NCBI RefSeq assembly: GCF_010499245.1
Contig: NZ_JAAGOW010000001.1
Span: 3,286,001-3,350,000, forward strand
Direction: 5' to 3'
Origin: Variovorax sp. WS11
GTDB lineage: Bacteria > Pseudomonadota > Gammaproteobacteria > Burkholderiales > Burkholderiaceae_C
DNA length: 64,000 nt
Shown here: piece after piece, positions 26,812 to 34,556 of the stretch
Layout: every line of letters starts with the position of its first letter
Numbering within the stretch: the first letter of the stretch is position 1
Program-made: the position numbers and the translations under genes
The notes under the pieces: model-generated
Seen by the model: the letters and a program-made list of their open reading frames with translations, nothing else
Database searches by the model: none
Told to the model about the DNA's origin: nothing

Positions 26812-28482
26812 TCAGGATGCGGTGTTCCAGTCGGCCGGCACCGTGCCGGCCGAGAGCGGGTCGCGCGGCAGCACCCGGTGCAGCAGGACCGCCTGCGCCC
26901 AGCCGACGCGCTGCGCAGAGCCGGCGCGCGCGCCTTCCCACGCCATCGCGATCGCGCTGCTGCAGTGGTAGAGGGCGGAGGCGGCCTGGCGCGCCAGCAC
27001 GGCGCCGCCTTCCTGCGCGGCCGTGTGGGCCAGCTCGGCGGCACGTGCGAGGGCATCGCGCAGAGCGGCGGCGAAGGCCGGTGCGATGCCGGCCTCGGCG
27101 AGCAGGGCGCCGAAGTGCGCCTGCAAGACCGGCAGCGAGTTCTCGCGCTGCACCGCGCGTATCACGTCGAGCGCCACGATGTTGCTGGTGCCTTCCCAGA
27201 TCGAGCCCAGGTGCGCGTCGCGCACCAGCCGCGGATCGGCCCATTCCTCGATGTAGCCGCAGCCGCCCCGCACCTCCATCGCATCGCCCGTGACCTTGCG
27301 CGCATCGCGGCAGGCGCGGAACTTGATGAGCGGCGTGAGGATGCGCAGCAGCGGATAGGCGCTCGCGTCGCCGCCGTCGGAGCGTGCCAGCGCCAGCGCG
27401 GTCTGGAACACCATCGTGCGGGCCTGCTCGGCCGGCAGGCGCAGCTTCTGCAGCTGGCGCTGCATCAGCGGCATCTGGTCCAGGCGCTGCCCGAAGGCCC
27501 GGCGCCGGCTCGCGATGTACTCGGCCTCGGCCACCGCGCGGCGCATCAGGCCGGCGGCGCGCACGCCGTTGGACAGGCGCGAGTTGTTCACCATGTCGGC
27601 CATCTGCTGGAAGCCGCGGCCGGGCTCGCCCACCAGATGGGCGATGGCGCCTTCGAGCCGGATCTCGCCGCTGGCCATCGAACGCGTGCCCAGCTTGTCC
27701 TTGAGCCGGATGATGCGGTAGTGGTTGAGCGTGCCGTCGTCCAGCCGGCGCGGCAGCAGGAACAGCGACACGCCCTTCATGCCCGCGGGCGCGCCATCGG
27801 GGCGGGCCAGCACCATCGCGAAGTCGGCGTCGGGGTTGGAGCAGAACCACTTGTCGCCGCTGAGGCGCCATTGGCGGGCCTCGTCCTGCGAGGCGCGGGT
27901 GAGCGTGGCGGCGATGTCGGAGCCGGCCGCCTGCTCGGTCATGAACATCGCGCCCTGGGCCAGGGTGTCGAAATCCAGCGACTGGAAGCGCGGCAGGAAG
28001 CGCTCGACCAGCTCGGGGCTGCCAAACTTGCGCAGCGTGCGCGCCAGCGAATCGGTCATCGAGACCGGGCAGCACAGGCCGAACTCCGCCTGCACGAAGA
28101 GATAGGTCAGCACGTACTTGACCAGGGGCGGCATCTTGCCCTTCCAGCCCAGCGTCTCCTCGCGGTGCGACATCGCGGCCAGGCCGAATTCGCTGAGCGC
28201 GAGGCGCTCCATCTCGACGTAGGCGGGGTGCTTGACCACCTTCTGCTCGTCCAGCCCGGTGCGGCTGCGGTGCGAGAGCGTGGGCGGGTTGATGTCGGCG
28301 GTGTGCGCGAGCTCGTCGAGCGGGCCGCCGGCCAGCGTGCCCAGGCGCTCGAAGTGCGGCTGCATGTGGGCGAGCAGCGCGGGCGGCAGGTACAGCGGCA
28401 GCAGCTTCAGCAGCTCGGCGTCGGTGCTGTAGAGGTTCTGCCCGTGGCGGTCGGGGACTGGGTGTTCGGCGGCGCGGGTCAT
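26812..28482 (-). CDS. Acyl-CoA dehydrogenase, AidB-like
   Basis: The product is a flavin-dependent acyl-CoA dehydrogenase-fold protein of 556 residues. Motifs include GAMFMTEQAAGSDIAAT (FAD/substrate loop), GDKWFCSNPDADF, and the C-terminal RGGCGYIEEWADPRLVRDAH and SIWEGTSNIVALDVIRA. The latter, together with the length and extra C-terminal segment, are typical of the AidB branch (DNA-alkylation response relatives). Whether it acts on a CoA ester or has an AidB-like protective role is open; the CoA-transferase neighbour favours catabolism. It is the first gene of the set, divergent from the LysR gene 103 bases away. Confidence 0.92.
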   Translation of the reverse strand: MTRAAEHPVPDRHGQNLYSTDAELLKLLPLYLPPALLAHMQPHFERLGTLAGGPLDELAHTADINPPTLSHRSRTGLDEQKVVKHPAYVEMERLALSEFGLAAMSHREETLGWKGKMPPLVKYVLTYLFVQAEFGLCCPVSMTDSLARTLRKFGSPELVERFLPRFQSLDFDTLAQGAMFMTEQAAGSDIAATLTRASQDEARQWRLSGDKWFCSNPDADFAMVLARPDGAPAGMKGVSLFLLPRRLDDGTLNHYRIIRLKDKLGTRSMASGEIRLEGAIAHLVGEPGRGFQQMADMVNNSRLSNGVRAAGLMRRAVAEAEYIASRRRAFGQRLDQMPLMQRQLQKLRLPAEQARTMVFQTALALARSDGGDASAYPLLRILTPLIKFRACRDARKVTGDAMEVRGGCGYIEEWADPRLVRDAHLGSIWEGTSNIVALDVIRAVQRENSLPVLQAHFGALLAEAGIAPAFAAALRDALARAAELAHTAAQEGGAVLARQAASALYHCSSAIAMAWEGARAGSAQRVGWAQAVLLHRVLPRDPLSAGTVPADWNTAS

Positions 28483-28585
28483 GGCGTGTCTCCTTGTTCG
28501 GCCGCATTGTTCGAGCCCCGACGATTCCTGTCTAATATTGATTGGGTCTGGATCGATCCGATCTGCCTATCGTTGGAGAAGGGCC
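28483..28585. promoter_or_regulatory. Divergent promoter region, LysR-controlled (inferred)
   Basis: The 103 bases between the LysR gene and the acyl-CoA dehydrogenase gene include an AT-rich TAATATTGATT segment (28533 onwards), where a -10 for either strand could lie, and GATCGATC (28551-28558). LysR regulators usually bind such divergent regions. I cannot define the operator more precisely. Confidence 0.4.
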
Positions 28586-29548
28586 ATGGAGCTGCGCCAC
28601 CTGCGCTATTTCGTCGTGCTGGCCGAGGAGCTGCATTTCGGCCGCGCGGCCCGGCGGCTGTCCATCTCGCAGCCGCCGCTGAGCGTGGCCATCCGGCAGC
28701 TGGAGGACGCTGTGGGCGCGCGGCTCTTCGAGCGCAACAGCAAGGAGGTGCGGCTGACGCCCGCGGGCGAGGCCCTGCAGGCTTCGTCGCGCCGCCTGCT
28801 GCGCCAGGCCGAGGAGGCCGCGCTGGAGGCGCGCGACGTCGCGCGCGGCGCGGCCGGGCGCCTGCGCATCGGCTTCGTCGGCGCCATGCTCTACCGCGGC
28901 CTGCCTCAGGCGCTCGCGAAATTCCAGGCCAGGCACCCGGCGGTGCGCATCACGCTCGCGGAGCTCAATTCAGGCGAGCAGATCGCCGAGCTGCTGCACG
29001 ACCGCATGGACCTGGGCTTCGTCCACACCAGCCGCATGCCGGCCGAGCTGAGCCATGCGCTGCTGCTGTCGGAGCCCTTCGTCGCCTGCCTGCCGGCGGG
29101 GCACCGGCTGGCGCGGCGCCGCTCAGTGGCTTTGGCCAGCCTGCGCGAAGAGCCCTTCGTGCTGTTCTCGCGCAGCGCCTCGCCTGACTACCACGAGCGC
29201 ATCCTCGCCATCTGCGCCGACGCCGGCTTCCGCCCCGAGGTGCGGCACGAGGTGCGCCACTGGCTGTCGGTGGTCTCGCTGGTGTCGCAGGGCATGGGCG
29301 TGGCGCTGGTGCCCAGCGCGCTCCGGCATGCGATGCTGCGCGGCGCGGTGTTCCGCCCCCTGGAAGACGACGTGGCGCACTCCGACGCCTACTGCGTGTG
29401 GCGCAACGGCCCGGAGAACCTGGTGGTGCAGAGCTTCGTCCAGCAGCTCACGCGTACAGCGGCTCCTCTGCCATCGCCTCGCACTGGTCCTGCAGCATCT
29501 GGATCTGCTCCTTCCAGTAGTCGCTCGAGCCGAACCAGGGGAAGTTGA
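28586..29548 (+). CDS. LysR-family transcriptional regulator
   Basis: The product is 320 residues. The N-terminal helix-turn-helix (about 1-60) reads MELRHLRYFVVLAEELHFGR, then ISQPPLSVAIRQLEDAVGAR. The effector-binding domain (about 90-295) is ordinary for the family. An AGAAGGG ribosome binding site precedes the ATG at 28586. It most likely controls the divergent acyl-CoA dehydrogenase, Bug receptor and CoA-transferase genes from the shared 103-base region. The last 33 codons run antisense through the end of the SrkA-like kinase gene and encode a low-complexity Ser/Pro/Arg tail, so the natural C-terminus may have been altered. Confidence 0.92.
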   Translation: MELRHLRYFVVLAEELHFGRAARRLSISQPPLSVAIRQLEDAVGARLFERNSKEVRLTPAGEALQASSRRLLRQAEEAALEARDVARGAAGRLRIGFVGAMLYRGLPQALAKFQARHPAVRITLAELNSGEQIAELLHDRMDLGFVHTSRMPAELSHALLLSEPFVACLPAGHRLARRRSVALASLREEPFVLFSRSASPDYHERILAICADAGFRPEVRHEVRHWLSVVSLVSQGMGVALVPSALRHAMLRGAVFRPLEDDVAHSDAYCVWRNGPENLVVQSFVQQLTRTAAPLPSPRTGPAASGSAPSSSRSSRTRGS

Positions 29549-30470
29549 TCGGGAAGATCGGATCGCGCCAGCGCCGCGCGAGCCAGGCGCTGTAGTGGAT
29601 CTGGCGCAGGGTGCGCAGCGGCTCGATCAGTGCCAGCTCGCGCCGGTCGAAGGGGCGGAACTGCTCGTAGCCCTCGAGCAGGCCGCTGAGTTGCGCGGTG
29701 CGCTGGGCACGATCGCCCGACAGCAGCATCCAGAGGTCCTGCACCGCGAAGCCGGTGCGGGTGTCGTCGAGGTCGACGAAGTGCGGGCCGCCGTCGGGGC
29801 GGTCGGTGGGTGTCCACAGGATGTTGCCGGGATGCACGTCGCCGTGCAGCCGCAGCTTCTGCAACTCGGTGTAAGTGTCTGCGCCCAGCGCCGTGAGAGC
29901 GATCATCTCGAAGGCCTCGCTGCAGGCCTTTTCCCAGTCGCGCTGCACGTCCAGCGGGATCATCTCGTGTTCGAGCAGCCAGTCGCGCGAGGCCAGGCCG
30001 AAGCTCTGCAGGTCGAGCGCCGGCCGTTCGACGAAGGGCCGCGCCGCGCCCACCGTGTGGATGCGCGCCAGGAAGCGGCCCACCCATTCGAGCACCTCGA
30101 AGTCGTCCAGCTCCGACTGGCGTCCGCCGCGGTAGGGGCTCACGCTGAAGGCAAAGCCGCCGTGGTGGTGCAGCGTCGCGCCCTCCAGCGCGAGCGGCGC
30201 GACCGCCGGCACCTCGGCTGCGGCCAGCTCGGTGGAGAAGCGGTGCTCCTCGGCGATCTGCGTATCGCTCCAGCGGCCCGGCCGGTAGAACTTGAGCACC
30301 ACCGCGCGGCCGTCCTCCAGGTGGGCCTGATAGACGCGGTTCTCGTAGGAGTTCAGCGCCATCAGCCGGCCGTCGCCGTACAGGCCGAACCCGGCAAGCG
30401 CGTCCAGTACCACGTCGGGCGTGAGCGATTCGTAGGGATGGGCGCCGGCGGCTTTCTCTGCAGAAGTCAT
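29448..30470 (-). CDS. srkA: Stress response kinase A (SrkA/YihE-like)
   Basis: This is a cytoplasmic aminoglycoside-phosphotransferase-fold Ser/Thr kinase that in E. coli protects against stress-induced death. The product is 340 residues. An N-terminal lobe with YENRVYQAHLEDGRAVVLKF (ATP-binding Lys) is followed by the catalytic loop LHGDVHPGNILW and the metal-binding HFVDLDDTRTGFAVQDLWML. The C-terminal INFPWFGSSDYWKEQ is typical of SrkA. The ATG at 30470 is used because the family motif begins about ten residues later. Its 3' end overlaps the convergent LysR gene by 101 bases. Confidence 0.93.
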   Translation of the reverse strand: MTSAEKAAGAHPYESLTPDVVLDALAGFGLYGDGRLMALNSYENRVYQAHLEDGRAVVLKFYRPGRWSDTQIAEEHRFSTELAAAEVPAVAPLALEGATLHHHGGFAFSVSPYRGGRQSELDDFEVLEWVGRFLARIHTVGAARPFVERPALDLQSFGLASRDWLLEHEMIPLDVQRDWEKACSEAFEMIALTALGADTYTELQKLRLHGDVHPGNILWTPTDRPDGGPHFVDLDDTRTGFAVQDLWMLLSGDRAQRTAQLSGLLEGYEQFRPFDRRELALIEPLRTLRQIHYSAWLARRWRDPIFPINFPWFGSSDYWKEQIQMLQDQCEAMAEEPLYA

Positions 30471-30483
30471 CCGCCCATTGTCG

Positions 30484-31593
30484 CTACCTGGACAGCGACA
30501 AGATATGTCCGATGCGCGGATCGCCCCGGCCCGACAGCACCTGCGCATAGGCGGCCTGCACCGCCTCGGCGCCATCGTGGTGCTCGGCCGTCAGCCAGGG
30601 CGTCGCGGGCCGCGCCACCTTCGCGAGGAAGCTTTGCCAGGCCTGCACCATGCGCTGGCCGAAGCCCTCGGCGCCCCATTCCTCGGTGCGCTTCTTGATC
30701 TGGGCCGGCGCGAAGAAGAAAGCGGCGCGCGGCCCCGGCAGTTCCTTGGCGGTGCCGGCGGGCGCGAGCTGCTCCACGTGCGTGCCGCCGATCACGCAGT
30801 CGTGGCGCAGCTGCGAAAAGCGCGTGTGGATCGCGCGCCGCAGTTCGCCGTTGCCGGCGAAATCCACGTACACGCAGGGCATATCGGTCGCGACCTGGTC
30901 GAGCTCCTCGTAGACCAGCACGCGGTGGTAGCAGCCCAGGCTCTGGCAGAAGGCCTTGTTGGCCGCCGAGGTCAGGCCGACCACCTCGATGCCGGGTCGC
31001 TGGTGCATCTGGAAGGCGGTGCCGTAGGCCGTCTTGCTCGAGGCGCTGGAGAGCAGGGCGATGCCCGGCCGCGCGCCGAAGAAGTTGTTGTCGTCGAAGA
31101 AGTCGTCGATCAGCCAGGAGGTGATGAAGAGCGGGCGCAGCAGGGCCTGCAGGTCTTCGGAGTCGGAGGTGTAGAGCGGGTCGCGCGTGCAGCGGAAGTA
31201 CTGGTTGTAGACCGGCGGCAGCCCGGTCCGGTGCGGCGTGCCATCGGCGAAGCGCGCGGGCGAGAGCCGCTCGGGCGCCAGCACCACGCTGGAGGCCATG
31301 GGCACGTAGCCGTAGAGCCGCTCGCCCACCGCCACGCCTGGATGCAGCGACTGCACGACCGAGGCGAAGCCCCAGACCGGGATGCAGCCCCAGCCTTCCT
31401 CGCCGGTCGGGAAGAACTGCCAGTAGTTCATCGACTCGCCGAAGGCGGCGTAAGTGATGTTGTTGGACGTGAGCGCGAACTGGTCGATGCGCAGCCGGAC
31501 CTGGCCCTCGGCCAGCGCCGCGTCTTCGGTCGTGCGCACACGGGTGGAAGAAAGATCGTCCTTGCGGATCAGCAGCTGGGTGGTGGTGCTCAT
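30484..31593 (-). CDS. DUF2855 family protein (MDR-like)
   Basis: The product is 369 residues. The pattern LRIDQFALTSNNITYAAFGE, EGWGCIPVWGFASVVQS and the middle SSASSKTAYGTAFQM and CVYVDFAGNGELRRAIH identify DUF2855, a family with a medium-chain reductase-like organisation but without confirmed activity. No zinc-site cysteines were noticed, and cofactor use is uncertain. It starts at the ATG at 31593; the frame is open upstream into the terminator, so the longer form is unlikely. It ends 13 bases before the SrkA start, so the two genes may form an operon. Confidence 0.88.
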   Translation of the reverse strand: MSTTTQLLIRKDDLSSTRVRTTEDAALAEGQVRLRIDQFALTSNNITYAAFGESMNYWQFFPTGEEGWGCIPVWGFASVVQSLHPGVAVGERLYGYVPMASSVVLAPERLSPARFADGTPHRTGLPPVYNQYFRCTRDPLYTSDSEDLQALLRPLFITSWLIDDFFDDNNFFGARPGIALLSSASSKTAYGTAFQMHQRPGIEVVGLTSAANKAFCQSLGCYHRVLVYEELDQVATDMPCVYVDFAGNGELRRAIHTRFSQLRHDCVIGGTHVEQLAPAGTAKELPGPRAAFFFAPAQIKKRTEEWGAEGFGQRMVQAWQSFLAKVARPATPWLTAEHHDGAEAVQAAYAQVLSGRGDPRIGHILSLSR

Positions 31594-31630
31594 GAAAAGC
31601 ACCTTAGCGCGAAGCTGCGTCCGTTGCATG

Positions 31631-31674
31631 AAAAAAGCCCGGCGCGGCGTCACCTGGGTGACGCCGCGCCGGGC
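31631..31674 (-). terminator. Intrinsic terminator of ohr
   Basis: Perfect 18-bp arms GCCCGGCGCGGCGTCACC (31637-31654) and its complement (31657-31674) are followed on the minus strand by six T. It lies 20 bases after the ohr stop and before the DUF2855 start, so it isolates the two units. Confidence 0.9.
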
Positions 31675-31693
31675 CGGGCGAGCTGAGCCGCTA

Positions 31694-32122
31694 TCAGGCG
31701 ATCGCGAGCTCGACCTCGATGTTGCCGCGGGTGGCGTTCGAGTACGGGCAGACCTGGTGGGCGGTTTCGACCAGCAGCTTCTTCTGCGCGTCGTCCAGGC
31801 CCGGCAGCGTGATCGCCAGCTTGACCGCGATCCCGTAGGCCTTGCCGCCGTCCGTCGGGCCGAGCGAGACGCTGGCGTCGACCGCGACGTCTTCCGGCAC
31901 CTTGACGTTGATCTTCGGCGACACCGCCTTCATCGCGCCGATGAAGCAGGCCGAGTAGCCGACCGCGAACAGCTGCTCGGGGTTGGTGCCGGGCTTGCCG
32001 GAGCCGGGCGGGTTGAGCTTGACCTCCAGCGCGTTGTCGCTGGACTGGCCGGCGCCGCCGTCGCGGCCGCCGGTGGTGTGGGACTGGGCGGTGTAGAGGA
32101 CCTTGTCGAGCTGCTTGACCAT
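31694..32122 (-). CDS. ohr: Organic hydroperoxide resistance protein Ohr
   Basis: Ohr is a cytoplasmic OsmC-family thiol peroxidase that reduces organic hydroperoxides using lipoyl groups. The product is 142 residues. The catalytic pair is Cys59 (AVGYSACFIGAM) and Cys125 (TAHQVCPYSNAT), with the conserved Arg20 (TTGGRDG) and Glu49 (GTNPEQLF). Length and motifs are canonical. It lies 70 bases downstream of ohrR in the same direction and ends at a strong terminator. Since the only operator found lies before ohrR, ohrR-ohr are probably transcribed together. Confidence 0.96.
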   Translation of the reverse strand: MVKQLDKVLYTAQSHTTGGRDGGAGQSSDNALEVKLNPPGSGKPGTNPEQLFAVGYSACFIGAMKAVSPKINVKVPEDVAVDASVSLGPTDGGKAYGIAVKLAITLPGLDDAQKKLLVETAHQVCPYSNATRGNIEVELAIA

Positions 32123-32192
32123 GATGATTCCTTCAGGTTGGTGGTTGCGGAAAAGATGCTTCGATGCCGAAGCGGGTGGGAACGGAAAAAAC

Positions 32193-32645
32193 CTAGGCGG
32201 CCGCCTTCACGCGGTCCCGCAGTTGCTGGACCTGCTGCGTGAGCGCCACCAGCTCTTCGATCGAGCACTGGCTGGCGGCCATCAGGCAGGCCGGCACGGC
32301 AGCCGCGCGCGCCTTGAGTCGGCGCCCGGCGGCCGTGAGGCTGACGTGCACGCGGCGCTCGTCGGCCACGTCGCGGATGCGTGCCACCAGGCCATTGGCC
32401 TCGAGGCGCTTGAGGAGCGGCGTCAGCGTGCCCGAGTCGAGCGACAGGCGCTCGCCCAGCTCCGACACCATCAGGCCGTCACGCTCCCATAACACCAGCA
32501 TCACAAGATACTGGGGGTAGGTGAGGTGGAGCTTGTCGAGCAGCGGCTTGTACAGCTTGGTCATGGCCAGCGAGGCGGAATAAACCGCGAAGCAGAGCTG
32601 GTTGTCGAGCTGGAGCATCTCGTCGGCGGTGGCTTTGGAGGGCAT
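32193..32645 (-). CDS. ohrR: Organic hydroperoxide sensor OhrR (MarR family)
   Basis: OhrR is a peroxide-sensing repressor of 150 residues. The sensing Cys is at position 18 in LDNQLCFAVYSASLAMTKLY. Further Cys at 120 and 127 (PACLMAASQCS) fit the two-Cys type known from Xanthomonas, where a disulfide to the C-terminal Cys releases DNA. The winged helix-turn-helix lies at about 55-100 (GERLSLDSGTLTPLLKRLEA). A palindromic operator overlaps its promoter directly upstream. The predicted transcription start is almost at the ATG, so the message may be leaderless; Met10 is an alternative start. Confidence 0.95.
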   Translation of the reverse strand: MPSKATADEMLQLDNQLCFAVYSASLAMTKLYKPLLDKLHLTYPQYLVMLVLWERDGLMVSELGERLSLDSGTLTPLLKRLEANGLVARIRDVADERRVHVSLTAAGRRLKARAAAVPACLMAASQCSIEELVALTQQVQQLRDRVKAAA

Positions 32646-32652
32646 GAGGTGA

Positions 32653-32681
32653 ATTGTAGTGTTCAATTAAGTTGTGTGCAA
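32653..32681 (-). promoter_or_regulatory. ohrR promoter
   Basis: On the minus strand TTGCAC (32681-32676) and TACAAT (32658-32653) are separated by exactly 17 bases, a good sigma-70 promoter. Transcription would begin near 32646-32647, next to the ohrR ATG at 32645. The -35 and spacer lie inside the OhrR palindrome. Confidence 0.7.
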
Positions 32682-32689
32682 GTTAATTG
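32664..32689. promoter_or_regulatory. OhrR operator palindrome
   Basis: Arms CAATTAAGTTG (32664-32674) and CAAGTTAATTG (32679-32689) are inverted repeats with one mismatch and a TGTG centre. The AT-rich CAATTAA/TTAATTG halves match known OhrR operators of Bacillus and Xanthomonas in style. Binding would block the overlapping ohrR promoter. Confidence 0.8.
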
Positions 32690-32729
32690 TTTGATCTTGA
32701 TCCCCGTTTGACCGCCCGGTACCCCCCAG

Positions 32730-32752
32730 CCCTCCCCCCCAGAGGGGGAGGG
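32730..32752. repeat. GC-only hairpin CCCTCCCCC/GGGGGAGGG downstream of the crotonase gene
   Basis: Nine-base arms with a five-base spacer start three bases beyond the crotonase stop. Such CCCTCCCCC/GGGGGAGGG hairpins recur between genes in Comamonadaceae (family knowledge). It may end transcription or stabilise the crotonase mRNA; there is no T-run. Confidence 0.5.
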
Positions 32753-32754
32753 AG

Positions 32755-33570
32755 TCAGCGTCCGCTGAAGCGGGCAGGCCTTCTCTCGACGAACGAGCGC
32801 ACCCCTTCCGCCGCATCCTCGCTGTTCGCCAGCCGCTGCTGCACCGGAATGAAATCCTCCACCGCCGCCAGGGGCCCCTGCTCGATGGCCTTCATCACAT
32901 TGAGCCGCGTCGCCACCACCGCCAGCGGCGCCTGTGCGGCAATGCGCTGCGCCAGCGCCAAGGCTTCATCCAGCTCCTGCCCGGCCGGCACCACCCGCTG
33001 CACGAAGTTCAGGCGATAGGCCTCGGCGCTGTCGAATTCGTCCGCCGTCAGCAGATGCAGCATCGCATTGCCCAGCCCCGCGCGCTCGGCCATGCGCAGC
33101 GTGGCGCCGCCGGTGGCCATGATGCCGCGCTGCACCTCCATCTGCGAGAAGCGGCAGTTGTCCGCCGCCACCACGATGTCCGCGCCCAACATCAGCTCGA
33201 TGCCCACCGTGAAGCAGATGCCCTTGACCGCCACCACCATCGGCTTCGTGCGGCGGCGGTAGTTCGGCAGCCCGAAGTCATGCGGCTCCACCAGGCCCTC
33301 GGGGGTCGCCTTCTCGCCGCGCTTCATGAATTCGGCCACCGCGGGCAGATCGAGGCCCGCCGTGAAGTGATCGCCGAAGGCATGCAGCACGCCGACGCGC
33401 AACGCGGCATCGTCGTCCAGCCGCGTGTAGGCCTCGGCCAGCTCGCGGAACATCTTCGGCGTCCAGCCGTTGCGCTTGGCGGGGCGGTTGATGCCGATCA
33501 GCAGCACATGGTCGAGCACCTGGGTGTCGATGCAGCCTTCGGGCGGGGGTGTGGTGGGGATGGCGGTCAT
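32755..33570 (-). CDS. Crotonase/enoyl-CoA hydratase family protein
   Basis: The product is 271 residues with the crotonase fold: the oxyanion-hole region FGDHFTAGLDL and VVAVKGICFTVGIELMLGAD. One catalytic-type Glu is visible (SQMEVQRGI), but the position of the second (the Glu of rat enoyl-CoA hydratase helix AMEMVLTG) reads AMLHLLTA. Simple hydratase activity is therefore uncertain, and another crotonase reaction such as isomerase or hydrolase is possible. It is 12 bases downstream of the hydroxyacyl-CoA dehydrogenase gene and probably acts in the same acyl-CoA pathway. Confidence 0.9.
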   Translation of the reverse strand: MTAIPTTPPPEGCIDTQVLDHVLLIGINRPAKRNGWTPKMFRELAEAYTRLDDDAALRVGVLHAFGDHFTAGLDLPAVAEFMKRGEKATPEGLVEPHDFGLPNYRRRTKPMVVAVKGICFTVGIELMLGADIVVAADNCRFSQMEVQRGIMATGGATLRMAERAGLGNAMLHLLTADEFDSAEAYRLNFVQRVVPAGQELDEALALAQRIAAQAPLAVVATRLNVMKAIEQGPLAAVEDFIPVQQRLANSEDAAEGVRSFVERRPARFSGR

Positions 33571-33582
33571 GCAGCTCTCCCT

Positions 33583-34431
33583 TCAGTAGGTGTACACCCC
33601 GCGCCCGGTCTTGCGGCCCAACTGGCCGGCGGCCACCATCTCCTTCAGCAGCGGGCACGGCCGGTACTTGGAATCGCCGAACTGCTCCAGGTACACCTCC
33701 ATCACCGCCAGGCACACATCGAGCCCGATCATGTCCGCCAGTGCCAGTGGGCCGATCGGCTGGTTGCAGCCCAGCTTCATGCCCGCATCGATGTCCTCGG
33801 CCGTGGCCAGCCCCTCGGCCAGCACGAAGAAGGCCTCGTTGATCATCGGCACCAGGATGCGGTTGACCACGAAGCCCGGCGCGTTCTTCACCGTGATCGG
33901 CGACTTGCCCAGCGCCACGGCCAGCGCCTTCACCGCGTCGTGCGTGGCGTCGCTGGTGAGGTAGCCGCGGATGATCTCCACCAGCGCCATCATCGGCACC
34001 GGGTTGAAGAAGTGCATGCCGATGAAGCGGTCCGGCCGCGAGGTGGCGGCGGCCAGCTGGGTGATCGAGATGGAGGAAGTGTTGGAGGCGATGATCGCCT
34101 CGGGGGCCAGCACGGCGTCGATCTGCTTGAGGATCTTCAGCTTGAGCTCGTGGTTCTCGGTCGCGGCCTCGATCACCAGCTGAGCGGCCTTCAGCTCCTC
34201 GTAGTTCGTCGATCCCTTGATCAGCGCCAGGGCCGCGTCCTTCTGCTCGGTGCTGAGCTTGTCTTTCTTGATCAACCGGTCGAGACTGCCGGCCACCGTG
34301 GCCAAGCCCTTGTCGACCGCGGCCTGCGCGATGTCGACCATGACGACGTTGACGCCCGCGACGGCGCAGGCCTGGGCGATGCCGTTGCCCATCGTTCCGG
34401 CTCCGATGATGCCGACGGTCTGGATAGCCAT
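33583..34431 (-). CDS. 3-hydroxybutyryl-CoA dehydrogenase
   Basis: This is an NAD(P)-dependent 3-hydroxyacyl-CoA dehydrogenase of 282 residues, cytoplasmic, in fatty-acid or hydroxybutyrate metabolism. The Rossmann motif is GAGTMGNGIAQACAVAGVNV, the catalytic region is HFFNPVPMMALVEIIRG, and the C-terminal domain has PGFVVNRILVPMINEAF. The length fits the monofunctional Hbd/PaaH type. It is the first gene of a two-gene minus-strand unit with the crotonase and diverges from purT, with about 125 bases between starts. Confidence 0.95.
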   Translation of the reverse strand: MAIQTVGIIGAGTMGNGIAQACAVAGVNVVMVDIAQAAVDKGLATVAGSLDRLIKKDKLSTEQKDAALALIKGSTNYEELKAAQLVIEAATENHELKLKILKQIDAVLAPEAIIASNTSSISITQLAAATSRPDRFIGMHFFNPVPMMALVEIIRGYLTSDATHDAVKALAVALGKSPITVKNAPGFVVNRILVPMINEAFFVLAEGLATAEDIDAGMKLGCNQPIGPLALADMIGLDVCLAVMEVYLEQFGDSKYRPCPLLKEMVAAGQLGRKTGRGVYTY

Positions 34432-34556
34432 GTGAAATGCTCCTTGAACTGAAAGCTGCGATTGTGGAACAGCGCGCGCGGCGCACGTGTTGCCACCGGT
34501 GACAGTCGCGTTGATTTAAAGTGCCGGGCTTCCCCTTTTCACCGCGATCACCTCTC

